Assembly: GCA_033961575.1 (NCBI GenBank)
Contig: CM066737.1
Location: 102,080,709 to 102,144,708 of the forward strand
Direction: 5' to 3'
Length of the DNA: 64,000 nucleotides
Origin: Aselliscus stoliczkanus
Taxonomy: Eukaryota; Chordata; Mammalia; Chiroptera; Hipposideridae
Part shown: positions 11,001 to 24,100 of the stretch, piece after piece
How the letters are laid out: each line of letters begins with the position of its first letter
How positions within the stretch are numbered: position 1 is the first letter of the stretch
Program-made: the position numbers and the translations under genes
The notes under the pieces: generated by a model
Seen by the model: the letters and a program-made list of their open reading frames with translations, nothing else
What the model was told of the DNA's origin: nothing
The model's database searches: none

Positions 11001-11996
11001 AAAGAATTGTTTTAATTCTATTCCCCTTGATGAAATAAAGGCTCCTTAAAAAATATGAAAAGCTTGGGAAGCAAACACGTTGGATGTTAAGCCACCCTGT
11101 TATTTTAAAATAACCATCTTCTAGGAACATAGGTCTGATAGTTTAGTAGAATACAAGCAGGACTGTATGAAGTTCTAGAAGTTGTATTCAGAGGAACACA
11201 ATTTTATAAAGACTGACAGTTTAATTATGACAAGTAAGCCAAAATACTTATATGTGGTGATAACTTAAGCAACAAGAGACTTTAAGGTGAACAGGCTTCT
11301 GATGGTCAATACAAAAAGGATGAGAGGCCCTGCTTTCTACAAAAACCATGTGAAATGTAGGAAAACAGTATTATTAAACGTGGCATAATTAAGAACAAAC
11401 AAACAAGAAAGAAAAAGCCCCAGAGAAAAATATTTTTGCACAGTCTTTCTCAATGTAAAATTGTGTGATGTTTATACCATTTAAATCAACATAATTATTT
11501 TTTGGCTTCCAGATGAAATTTTAGAAAATACCAAGAAAACAGTTCTGAAAGTGCTTCCTCTTAAGTTCTTTGGTACAATTTGGTCATTTTGATAGCTATC
11601 AATGATTAAGTGCGTTAACATAATTATCAATGAAAATGCAACATGAAGTACAAATGTTTAGAAAACCACAGCTGAAGAATATATTTTTGAACTCAGGGAA
11701 AACATAATTCTAAGATTTTATTTATGTTTCTGCAGCTAGGATATCCATACTGACTACAAGAACATCTCTAACTAGATTTATATTAAAGAAATATTACATA
11801 AAACATCCCTTTTTGATATTAGAATAACTATTCCATATACTTTTTTAAGAGGCAAGTCTCAAGTTGAAAAAGGAAAAATTTTGAATTTCATAAAGTTATA
11901 TACTCTTTTGTGCCTTCTGATTCAGTGAATATCGCCATATAGAATTGAATGTCAGTTACAGAATGTTAAGGATTATTCTTATATTTCAGGAAACAG
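8080..11996 (-). other. SYAP1: Probable SYAP1 3' UTR and downstream flank
   Basis: The SYAP1 stop codon is at 11,999-11,997. Going down in coordinate from there, the sequence is mostly unique and AT-rich, without introns or other coding signal, as expected of a 3' UTR. Candidate AATAAA signals on the minus strand are TTTATT at 11,717-11,722, 10,809-10,814 and two overlapping copies at 8,211-8,220. Which one is used cannot be decided from sequence. Three SINEs occupy 8,801-9,197. Confidence 0.5.
8801..9197 (-). mobile_element. Three type A SINEs in tandem orientation
   Basis: Three reversed type A copies lie at 8801-8904, 8911-9019 and 9081-9197. The first two share a CATAAATTTT/TATAAATTTT target motif, so the second went in at the edge of the first. 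The third has its own duplication, TGTAACAATATTTT, at 9067-9080 and 9198-9211. Independent insertions are the simplest reading. Confidence 0.9.
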
Positions 11997-12124
11997 CTAA
12001 TTTTCCTCCTGCAGCATTTTCTCTATTTCCTTATCCCAGTTTTCATCGCGTTTCTCTGATTCTGTCACCACTTCGTATTCTTGAAGTTCTTGTTGTAGTT
12101 CTTTTTCCCAATCTGCAGAATCCT
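11997..12124 (-). CDS. SYAP1: SYAP1 exon 9 (last coding exon)
   Basis: Acceptor TTTTAG precedes 12,124. Encodes [18 protein letters not shown] followed by a lysine/glutamate-rich tail ending in the TAG at 11,999-11,997. Entry phase 1 matches exon 8. Confidence 0.96.
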
Positions 12125-15100
12125 CTAAAAGAAACAAACGAGAAGGAAAAGATTCTCTCTGAATTCGTCACGCTGGCTTTAACAATTTGGTTAACTATAA
12201 CCACCCATGTAAGTCCGAGCCATGGTAATTTGTAACGTCTCAGGCTTCCTCACTGTGTGTGCTCAGAGAAACTGCACCAATCTTAACAGTAACCAAGAGA
12301 AATATAATTAGAAAGATAAACTTGTTAAACGTAGAACCAAAGGTATCAGATGTCGTCACTAAATAGGGTGTTATTTCACTTTACCTAGGCCTCTCTTTTC
12401 CTTCAACTTGATAATGAATATTTGGTTGCAAACTAATTTTTACCACTAACAATGATGATGATAGTGCTTAACAGCTAACGTCTCTTGAGCACTTACTGAG
12501 CCAGGTGCCGCACTAACCACTCTCTACGTGCCACTTTCTTTTCATCCTTAGAGCAATCCATGGACTAGACGCCACTATTACACACATTGTACAAATGGGG
12601 AAATGGTGGCTGACAGAGGCTAAGGGACTTGCCCAAGATCACACAGCTTGACAGTGACAGGCAAACGTATGAAACCAGATCTGCAAGCTCCACAGTCTGT
12701 ACTTAACCACTTTAGCAGTAGTGTCCCTACAGTAGCAAGAGACACCAGGACCGGAAGTCAGGCGGGTTCTTGCTGAAGCCTGGCCCCTCACATTGGGCTC
12801 CATCTGAGCTCTCTCGCACTGGTCCTCCATGTTGAGATTTAGAGTGGCAACTTTCTGCTTGGACATGCAATATACCTGTGTATGTGTGCATATGTGCTTA
12901 TGTTTGTACAGAATAAGGCATCTGCTATGAAGTGTCATAAAATAGTGAGAAAACAAAACAAACCAGCTATCTAAAAAGTTAAGCTAAGGGCTGGCCGAGT
13001 GGTGCGGTGGTTAAGCGCTGGCTTGGGAAGCCAGCAGCCCCGGTTCAGTCCCACATATGAGGGCCAGTGTCACTGCCCTCAAAAAGAAAAAAATACATAT
13101 AAAAATATAAAAAGTTAAGCTAAAATTCCTTTTTTTTTTTTTTTGACGGCAGTGCCACTGGCCCTCATATGTGGGACCCGAACCGGGGCCGCTGGCTTCC
13201 CAAGCCAGCAAGCACTTAACCACCGCGCCACTCAGCTGGCCCCTAAAATTCCTTTTCATCTTTTAAAAATAAACAAATTAAGTAGCTATAGGGAAAACAA
13301 AAACCAAATGTTTTAATTTTTTGCAGCAGTGACCTCAAGTGAAAAGACAGTGTGCTGCATAGCAACCAAACAATTTCAGAAATGTCAGGTGCTTACTGGG
13401 AGCCAGGCTCCATGTTAGGTACTGCGGGGGACAATTACCCTTGAGGAACTTACAGCTACTATAGAAAAGAATATGAAGAGTCCCAGCTACAACTAGGGCA
13501 GGAATTCAGAGAAAGCACAGCTTCCCAGAGCAGCCGAGAGCTAGCCGCTGGGAGGCTGGACAGTTTTCCCACGGGTGCTCTCTGCACAACCTGTGGGAAC
13601 AGCCGGCTCCCTGAATGTAAGTCTCAGAAGGCTTCGGAAACACTCTTCATTTGAAAGCCAGTCATTTGTCCTGATGTGCCAAAGAAAGCAACTGTTTTTC
13701 TAAACTATTTTTTTTTTAAGGCAGCATGCTCCTTCCCAGAAGCAACGTTCCTGAGGCACAAAGCAGCTGGGCACAGAATCTTCTAGATACAAACCCAGGG
13801 AGGATGCCAGCTTTTAAAGCAGCGCGCCAGAGGACAGTGTCTCCACATGGAAGGTGTGTTTGCTTTCTCCCCAGTTCCTGGGCACATGTCCTCGGGACTG
13901 AGAGGCCTTGGTGGCACCATTTAACCTCGTTGGCTCTTACTTTCTCTATGCTTCTGTGCATACCTAGAGCAGAGAGGCGCGAGATCTGGTCATGTGTGCT
14001 ACAATCCACCATCTAGTGCGGGACAGAGAAGCAATTCTGGAGGGCAGCTATGCTCCCCACTATACCACCAACGCCGCCCGAGAAGCAGTTCTGATGCAAG
14101 TGACAACGTAGTTTTGTATATCTGCTTCAGAGTAATGATTTTCTACAATCAACGTCGGAATTGAGGAATAGAACGGTTGGTTTCTTTTGTACCTTCTAGC
14201 GCAGTCTCCTCCTTTTTGTCGAGCACCAGCTGCTCCATTTCCTTCCTCAGATCCTCCTGATTTAAGTTACAGGCATCGAAGGCATCACTGACAAACTCAG
14301 AAACCACTGGGCTGGTAGAGATCTCTTCTTCATCCTGGAATGTAAAAGATGAGCTCTGGAAATGGTTTTCTCAAAGATACCTTTGTGCTAGAGCTCGTTT
14401 AGGTCACCTCCCAATTTAACCCAGCATCATTTTCATTTCCTTCCTCTGCTAGTCGAATGATCACCGCTCTCCCACCTTCTAACCTGCACAGTTGCTTGGT
14501 AACTGAACGAGTTACCTCCTGAACCTATTATGTTCACTCATGGCTTGGATCACGTCAATCATTCTGTCCAATTCCTGATGAGCAGTTCTAGAATGATTTA
14601 TGCCAGGGAATCACCTCATGTCTCAGCTGTAGGTCCTTAACTATTTGAGAATAAGACCCCCCTTCTTCAGAACAGATAAGACCCGTATTCATAAGTCATT
14701 TGAAATGGTATCTCAGGTAGTTAACACAGAGTGACTTCATTTCCAGATATCGACTACTAAATACAACATAAAACTGTATTACCTCTTGAGTTTTAAGCTG
14801 AGATTTGATGACAACAGGTGGTGTTTTGGGCCGGACTGTCTCTAAGAAGTGAGAATAAAAGATACAATAATTGCTCGATTCAATTCTGAATACATATATA
14901 ACAACTAAAATATCCACAAGTATGATGATACTAAATAATTGACAGAAATGAGCTTTTAAAATGTTATGCTTTCAGCTTTTAATACAAGAAATAGCCAGGT
15001 GAAACCATGTCAACTCTTTCTTTTGGGGATATTTTTAACATGTCATCATATCTGATGCCCTTTACATAAGATTTCCAGCAGGAAATAATTTTTTACTTTC

Positions 15101-18100
15101 GTGTCAGCAAACTCCATTGACGAATAGTTTTGCTCTTTCTTTTAGGTAATGAGAATTAAGTTATTTACTAAGTTTTCCTTTTGCCACAAATGCTAGAAAG
15201 CACAAACCATCAGGCCACCTTTGCATCTTATTAACCTTAGCAGATGTACAGTCTTTACTGAACCCTATCTTAAGCCCATTTTGTTACACAAGAGTATTTG
15301 ATAAAATGGCATTTTCCAATAAAATTAATAAAAGGAAATACTAAAGGGGCCGGCCGAGTTGCGCGGTGGTTAAGTGCTGGCTTGGGAAGCCCCGGTTCGG
15401 GTCCCACATATGAGGGCCAGTGACACTGCCCTCAAAAAAAAAAAAAAAAAAAGGAAATACTAAAGAATGAATGATAGACACTTGGGATTCATGTTAATAT
15501 CTACTGTATATGCAAAATGCGAAATTTTACTGTGTAAAACAACTTCATTATATTAGTGGTCTGTGCCTTAGGACACACTGTTTTGCATAATTTTTCAAAT
15601 TCCATGAACAGAAAAGTCTCCAGTTGTAAATAGTACACAAGTATGACACAAAATACATTTCTTATTTTAATTACTCTTACAAATATTAAATTATTGCTGA
15701 TATTATAAAACACTATCCCCAAAACCAGGGGTAAGAAAGAGTCAAATGTCTAAGTTAATGGTGCCTAGCTCCAAGCTGGACATTTGTAACTTGCAGTAGA
15801 ATGGAGCTTAGTTCCGCTCTAGACGACAGTAGTGGGGAAACATCAGGTTGAATGGAAGACTGAGAAAGAAAGAGAATGGGTAGACTCACTCAGTGGAGGG
15901 CAGAAGGTTAAAAAAAGTCACATGGTAAAGGGAAAGGAAAGAGACGAGCAGATAGCTGGTAATCGAGGGAGAAATTAAAGGAAGAAATAAAAAAACAAGA
16001 ATGAGAAAAAGATAGCAAAGTAAAGAAGAGCTTGGCGAAGACATGTGGGTGGGCTCAGGGAGAGGGAAACAAGAGAAAAATGAATATTTCCTTTGGAAAG
16101 AAACGTTTTCCATCCAATGATGACATTTCTGGTACATACAAGATGACAAGCTCATGGGAGTCTGTAAGCTAAGACTATTTTTAAAGTAGCTCTCTTTTCA
16201 CAGTGTTCTCTGAATATACCTGTCAGCGGCGATGCATCCCCTCCGCCATGGCTCTTTCCCTCTTTTCTGGCGGCCTGCTGCTGGGCGGCCAGCGCTGTGA
16301 GCTGGGCTGACTGCTTAATCAGGGAGACTCGGTAAAAGTAGTTCCTCCAAAACACTTCTTCCTTCACGCTTTTAAAGACAAACAACAACACATTTGAGCA
16401 CACATGCGCACAAATGCATACGGCGGTTATATGCTGCAGTGGAGATTGGAATGGAAGATTTTTTAGGGGCATTTGCAAATCCAAGTGAGGCTCAAAGAAG
16501 AGTCTCATTTGCTTTCAAACTGAAAGCTGAGTAACAGGATAAAAAGGACAGTTATCTTCACAGCAGCAAAAGCAACCTTCCGGAAAACTCACGAAGCCTC
16601 AGCATTTCTGGATATTTTAATGATGCCAACACTGCCCTCAGCAGAGGAAAATAGGCTGCTGCTGTGAAAGCAGCGTGATCAACCTGGGAGACTGGAAGCA
16701 CAGCCAGGACTCCACCAATTATTTGCTGTTTACTGAACAATTAAGTGCTTTCAAGCAGTGAGAAGAAAGGATTGTGGGCGTTGTTCCTTATGAAAGGAAA
16801 TGTTTGGCAGCTTGCAAATAACTAGCAATCTGTAAGAATCAGCAATGAGGTGAGAGATGGGTGATAATGTGACATGTGAGTCTGAACTGGATCCTTTTGC
16901 TAAAAAGGATATTACTGGGACAAAAGGAAAAACCTGAATAGGGGCTGAGAATTAGATAGTAATACTGCGCAGAAGCGAGTTTCCTGGTTCAGATGGTTAC
17001 ATCATGGCTGTGCAGAAGAATCCTTGTTTATAAAAACACACAGTAAAGCCATCAGGGGTGGTGGGGAATCGGGTCCCAAATGGCCCAGGGAAAAAAGTTC
17101 TTTAGACTGTACTTCTCACCTTTCTGTACGTTTGTGATTGTTCCAAATTAATAATAATAACAACACTGATGACTACGCAACTCAGAGCAATTAAATGAAA
17201 GTATCGAGGGTAGGAGACAAAACAAGACTCAGCAAAAACTGAACACCCCCCCCCCCCCCCCAAAATCAAGGACAGCCAAGGAACAGCTTTGGTGACCTGC
17301 AGGCTATTTACGGTATTTTTTTTTCCTGAGGAGTCCTTTGTTTTTTTTGTTCTAAAAATGCTTTGCTACTAGAAATGACAAAAGGGTAGGAGACACGGTT
17401 TCTCTACCTCCTGGTTTATGAGAAGAAAGGCATTTATTGAGGAAGAAACCATGAAAGTCTTGGAAGGAATAGAAGAAAATCAGTGAAAACTAAGAGAAAA
17501 CACTGAGACCCAGGTTTGTGAATGAGGACAGGGCTAGCCTTGGATAGGACAGCACACGGGGCTGTCACATCTCTGAATGGGGAAGCTGGGCCAGGAAGCT
17601 AGCTTTCTAAGTGCCAGAGACGAAATGCAGGATTACTTCCATAAACTAGGCCAGGTAACAAGCCGACATGCTGCTAGATGCAGCCATCTTTTCTTTCATT
17701 AATCCCACCAACAGTTACTGGTGCCACATGCAACCAGGCCCCATGCCAGATACTGGGGGTTAAAGGGTGAATAAGACAAGCTGTCTGCCCACATAGATGG
17801 TCACAGGAATAATGACCGCTTACTGGTTCAGTTCTTATCATGTGTCCAAAGCAGCATTTCCCAAACTCATGTGGCCTCACAACTCTTTTCCTCCTAACGT
17901 TTTTTGGAAGGTGGGAGAGCTGGCTTAACAGCAGTTAGTAAGAGGTCACAGCAGAACACAAGTTTAGCATAGCAAATATCAGCATGCTGCAGCTGCTGGA
18001 AGAGCTAATGAAATCTTAGGCTGCATTGAAAATGACACAAGATACACTACGGTGTGCGCTTCTGCAATCAGACAACATGGCATATCCACTTTGGGGAACT

Positions 18101-21100
18101 CGCTTTCAGAGGGTAATGACTCAGAGGATGAGGGGGTACAGTGACTAAAAACCTGGGGGAACAAATGCAGGAACGGGGGCTTTTACCCGGACAAGTTCAA
18201 AGGGCCTTAAACCGTAACATCACAACTACACAAAAGTGAGATCAGCCTTCCCATGAAGTAGTGAGCAGCTTGAATAATTTCAAGGTAACTTTTAATTCTG
18301 AGCTCTATGAAATGAACAGAATGAAATAGCGTACTATCTAACTACAGTGGATCCTGGGTAATGTTTGCTCTCTTCATAAAAACAAACATCTGGATTGTTT
18401 TCTTTTCCAGAGTCTCTCCCTCTTGATGTAAGAGGCACACTGCAGAAATATTCAGTTACCCTCTGGAGAGAGTCACAAAGCAGATGACATACTAAAGGTT
18501 CTGAGAGGCCCTATAATAGGAGATCCACTGAATGTAGCAACTCTCCAACGTTTATCTGACTGCTTGTGGTATCACAGATTATTTTAAGGCATTAATATGC
18601 TTTGAACGGTCTCTGGGAAACAATGGGCATATGTCACAGTCCAACGCTGGAAAGGTCAGTGATTTCCCTATTGTCAGAGTGAAGGCCTCAGAGGGTGCGT
18701 GTGACGCCGCAGCGGGACCGTTTCCTGGCAGCACCGCCGTCATAGGGAAGTGCTAACACACTAAAAGGCATTTTGAAATACAGAGCAAGTGTTTGTTTTC
18801 TTTCCTAAATTGTTCCTGATTAATGATGGCTTCTGTTAAGAACAAGTGTCGAAATGATCAAACTTGCATTTCTGTATGTCAGAAGGAAAATCCAGAAGTC
18901 TTATATTTTTGTGTGATGGTTCCATTTTGCTTTGTATTGTTATGGAAATTTCAACAACAGTGGAGAGACTACAACAAAGAACCTCCGTGTACCCATGACC
19001 TAACTTCAATAATTATCAGCATTTTGCCAATCACGTTTCATCTACGCCTCATCCCCGACACATGCTTTTCTTTGGGTGGGGGTTGGAGTATTTTAAGGCA
19101 ATGCTAGGTATCATAACCTTTCACCCATAAATACTTCAGTAAGCATTTCTAACAAAGACTTAAAAAAATAATAATCCTAATTTCCAAAGCATCCCTAACA
19201 GAATTTGCAGTGAGAAACCAAACTTATTGGGTTGTCGGAAAAGTCATGACGTATTTTTTCTATGTTTCTCGTTGCAAAAATGCATCATGACTTTTCCGAC
19301 AACCCAATATGACTCCATGGACAGTTTACTTAGCGACAAATCTGGAATACTATTCACCAAATACTAATTTTCCCAAGCTTTAAAAAAAATTCTAAAATTA
19401 CTGTCAGCAATGAGAGGGAGTCCAGAAATGTCAGAAACCAAAACTATGGACAACGACAAGCCTGCCATGAGCAGCTCCGGCCCGTGTCCCGGCGCCTGAG
19501 GGCCTCTGGCCAGCCCCAAGAGCGTCGGCAGAGAGCACACGGCTCTGCCCAGGGTGATTCCGATGGTCTTCAAGCTGATGGAGCCTGCAGGTGCGAAACC
19601 CACCTGATGCCCAGAGCTTTGCTGCTCTTTTCTCAGAAAGAGGCAGCCCTTCACAACAGGTATAACCTCCAATTCTGTGATGAAAGAATACACACATATG
19701 AACAGTTCAAAAGTCAACTCCCAGGGTTTTGTAAGGATAATAGTAATTCACCAGCAATATGTTAACAATTATGGAGAGAAGAGTTTCACTAAAAAGAAAA
19801 AAAATAAAGAAAAGATTCTATACAACTGTTGTTCCAAGTCTGGGCTGACAGGAGGAGTGGTGGACAGGCCCTAGAGGAGCGGTGAGATGGCTCCGATTCC
19901 CATGCTGCCACTTCCAGCCAGGGCTGTTTCCGCTGGGCAGAGACTGAGGATTTTCACTTGAGACAAGCCGCTCTGCACCCAAGGACAGCTGGCACAGCTG
20001 AGAATGGGAGTGTAACGTCGTATGGAAGCCACAGGGGCCAGGCTGTCCCCATTATTCTGCCCGCAGCCAGGCAGGAGGCTAAGGAATCCTCCTGGGGAAG
20101 CCACCAGGCCCAGAAGGCCTGTGGGAACACACAACCCCAAGCACCTTTCAGCATGGCGCCTTCACCCAAAGGATGGATAGAGAAATCCTACAACACAAAA
20201 GACAGCCCAAGGTGAACACAAAGATTCAGAGAAAAGAGCAGAGAGAGAAGAGTTCTCTCAAGAAAACTATACTTCATGTCCTCAGAGAACAGTAAGACAC
20301 TGCGTCCATATAATCAGAATAGAGGGTTAGAAAAAAAGAACACTCGCAGAATAAGGAAGACCACCGACTCTAAAAATGCAATGCAAAACAAGGGATTGGA
20401 ATTAGCAAAGCTGAGGAAGAGCCTGTGGTGGCAGAGCGGAAGGGCAGGGGGCCTACAGCTGATGACTGTCACAGGAGGCAACATACTTGTTCTGGAACTC
20501 AAAGGGCAGGCAGGGATTCTGGGAAGGGAGCTTCAGGGCAGAAGAAAAGCAGCAGGTGGGAAAGCTGAACAGAAACACGGCTGCTACAGAGCGGAGCCGG
20601 AGTGGCTGGTCCTGATGGGCCTCAAGACCTTAACTGCATCCAGGAAGACACCAGCACATTTGTTTTTGTAAGAAAATGTGCTCTACCTACTAACCAGGGA
20701 TAAAAGAGCACCTCTCAGCCCTACTCCAGAATTCCCGAAAGTCCGCTCCTGATTTCCATTTTTTGGTGCTGCGCGCGCGCATGCTCATTGAGGATCTGTG
20801 TGTGGTGCCGAAGGGCCACAGAGCCAAGTCTGAGACTGTTCTGGACTCCATCCCATCAGTCTTCCCTGATACTATGCACATAACCAAGGCCATTAGAAAA
20901 CGCAAATATACGTTCCATGAGCAGCGCCATTGCAGCTCAAGAATATAGTGCTTATGTTGTGGGCCAACCCATTAGAGGGCCCCCCACCCCCACTGAGAAA
21001 CTTTTAAGTTTTCTTTCCTATAGAAAAGTTAAGTACAGAAATGTTAAGTCTCTTCCCTGGTTTCTTAGTTGTTTAGCCTTTGGCTTTCATTACTCTTCTA

Positions 21101-24100
21101 ATCAGTTTCTGAATCCTTCAGATAACTAACTACTTGAAAGCCTGTGACTTCCTAATATCTCCCAGGCCAGTAAGCCTAATGATTCTTTTCAAACCATTCT
21201 GGGCCTAGACAATCGACGCCACGAGTGATGGGCTGAATGGCCACAGGCTTCATGAGAGTGAACAGATTTATTAATTAAAACCTATTTTTCCTCATTCAGG
21301 GGCTTTGGGGATACAGAAGATACCCCAACAAGATTGCCAGTTGCAACCAAAGAAGCCAGCACGGTCTTCCAGGCTGATAGCGAGACCCCTTCCTCTCATC
21401 TGAGACCAGCTAGGGTGACAGTTCCATGAACCCCCAATAGGTAGGGACAGCTCTACGCCCCTGCCCAGCAGGAAGCAGATACAGAAGAAAGGACTTCCTG
21501 TCCCTCAACTTCCCATAGAGATTTTAGGGGGATCACGTGTCTCAAGGGGAAAACTAGGCAGGCAGTTAGAGGCAGGCATTGGGTCTCTGCATTTCCACAG
21601 AGTGAGACCACCCAGGGTCCTCCCCTCTCCACCCAAAACTCCCCTTTGTATTGTACTTACCTACCCCTGTGGGAAAACAAATGGGCACAAAATACCCAAT
21701 TAGATCAGACAAGTCACACGCACCTGTAAAGTGCGTCTTGTCAATCACAGGTGCCAATCAAGTGGTCCCATGCCCAGAGGGGAACAGCCCATTCTAGAGA
21801 AAGGGGATTAAAAACTCCAAGTCCTGGACAGTTAGGCCCCTTTTTTTTTGACCCCTTCCTCCCTTTTTTTGAGCCTCGCCTTTGCCCATGGCCCGCTCCA
21901 AACTTTTTGGAATGTAATTTCGTTTCTACTAATGGGCCCTTGAGCCATTTTCTACTCCTTGGGCCCACTTCTATTTCTTTGAAATGTACTATCTCTTTTC
22001 ATAAGCTGCATTTTCACTACTTTGCCCCAGTATCTCTTTCAATTTTTTGCCCAAGGCGCCAAGGACCTGGACTTCGCGCCGAGAAGGGCCTGCTCACCGA
22101 TGACACTTACAGTTTAGGAACAAGGGCGAATCGCATCCTGCTCAGCAGCTCATCCTCCTGGAGCATGACCAGGGCAACGGGGTACATCTGATCAAAGTCA
22201 AAGTGAAACTGCGCGCCGGCTGGGGGGTCACGCAGGAAATTCCTCTTGTCCTTGGATGAAAAGGGGAAAACCATAAATGCAATTAATATGTAACAATGCA
22301 GTGTTGATTTGACAAATACTGAATTCTTCTAGAGACTTCAGCCGTGAAGTCCAGTGAGCTATATAATTAACCTGTCCGCTTAAGAGAGCTGAGAACCAGC
22401 AGAGAACAACTGACCCTCTTAATAAGGCAGGGCGATTGTAATGGTGACACTAAATCTTCTATTTTGAGATTTCGAGCTCTGGTATAATTTGATTTAACAA
22501 GTGTAATTTTTGAAAGCTTTCTTTTCTTGCTCTGCCTCCTTTCTGCTAAACCTTAATGACTCTGCTTATTATACATTTACTATGCAGACCAGTTTCAATG
22601 GTTCTATTTACTTTGGCCCTAGCATACCTGGCCCTGGTGACTTAGGAGAGGTTTTTGCATCTGTATGGAATCCACTCCTGTCCAACTTATAATAAATTTA
22701 CGTAACTTATGCAAAGGTTGTGATAACCAGCTTAACTGCACGTCCCCCACCCCAATGGACAAGCAGAACATAATAGAAGATTCCATTACGGGCCAAAGTA
22801 ACTGACATCCTGGTTAGAAAATATAAAACTTGAGATGAAACAAAGAGCAGGGGCAGCAGTGTCCAGCAGACTCTGCCCAGCCGACCCTCCTCTTACTTTA
22901 ATAAATCTGCCTTCTGTATTTCCACCTGCCTCAGGAACTCCTTCACAGCCTGCAAGCGAGCAGACACAACACCTCTCCTGTATTTTTAAGTCTCAATTGG
23001 AGAGAGCATCGTGGGAGGTCGGGAAACTCAATCATGGACGAGTTGAAATTATATGGTCTGAAATCATACGAACACATGTTTGTTTTAGTGGGTATCGTTA
23101 GATATGTGAAAACTAGTGTAAATATACGTAGCAACACTCTAACCCAAAGTTCAAGTCCGCTAACCATGGCGGTCATATCAGCGAAGTTAAAGCCACAGGC
23201 CCCCTCACTTCTCAAGTGTGCATGGGCCACTCTTTCGTCCCGCACCTCTCGACAGCACACAAGAGCCCAGGCCCTGCCTGACAAATCTCTGCGAAGCTCC
23301 ATGGGTCAGCCCCTGGACCAAGGGCCAGGGAATGCCAAGGTGACAGAGACAAGGTGCGGCTTCTCCGCAGAGTGTGGCCAGGCTGGGAAAAGTCTCGGTG
23401 TTGGTTCAGTTAACAAACCTTCACTGAGCATCAGTGTTACAGCCTGGGCCCCCACCTGACACCCTAGCTTCTCTGTCATGACACTGTGAAGTGAGCACTT
23501 CCATCCTCACTTTACAGATGAGGAAACTGGGTCAGGGAAGCAAAATGCCTGGGCCAAGGTTGGGTACGTGCTGTAGCAAGTGGCAGGGCCAGGACTCCAA
23601 GCCTCCCCTTCCGGTCGAGCTCTCCGTGCACTCTAGCAGAGCCGCAAACTCAATAAGCTGCCTATGTGTCTCGCAGGCCTTGTCCATTTTAATCTAGGAA
23701 ATGCACTTTGCTCTGTAAGACGACATGGCCACAGGTGTGACAACACTACAGGGACAGCAAGATATTGAGATCCTGCCACCTTGGATTTAAGCAGTGCTTC
23801 CTGCTTTCTCACGCAACCCTCTTAGCTGCTCACTGCAGCAAACTCTGCCTCCTGCAAGTTTCCGATGGTAGGATGCCGGCAATAGGGACAGGAGGAAAGT
23901 GAAATAACGGGGTTGCCTCAGCCCTTCCCTACCTTGCCAGATAGCTATCTTTTTTAAAATATCCGACGAATAACAATTTTAAGTGAATTCTTCACACTGC
24001 TGCACTCAGGTTTAGGATATCTTAAAACCAAGGGTTAGAGAATCCACAATCCATTAAGAGGTACAGTCAACACATGGACAAAATGTCATACAAACATTTA

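Larger units (their letters stand above)
12125..14192 (-). other. SYAP1: SYAP1 intron 8
   Basis: Contains a minus-orientation MIR (about 12,455-12,715) and an inverted pair of type A SINEs (12,988-13,107 plus; 13,134-13,243 minus). It also holds about 900 bp of unique sequence without coding signal. Donor is GTACAA and acceptor TTTTAG. Confidence 0.85.
16369..22110 (-). other. SYAP1: SYAP1 intron 5
   Basis: Largely unique sequence. It includes a run of 16 C at 17,246-17,261, an L1M-like tail at about 18,940-19,225, a mariner palindrome at 19,227-19,307, two unrecognised patches (19,370-19,770 and 20,690-20,950) and a solo LTR at 21,580-22,105. The LTR touches the splice donor region. 16,370-18,940 shows no gene. 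Confidence 0.8.
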
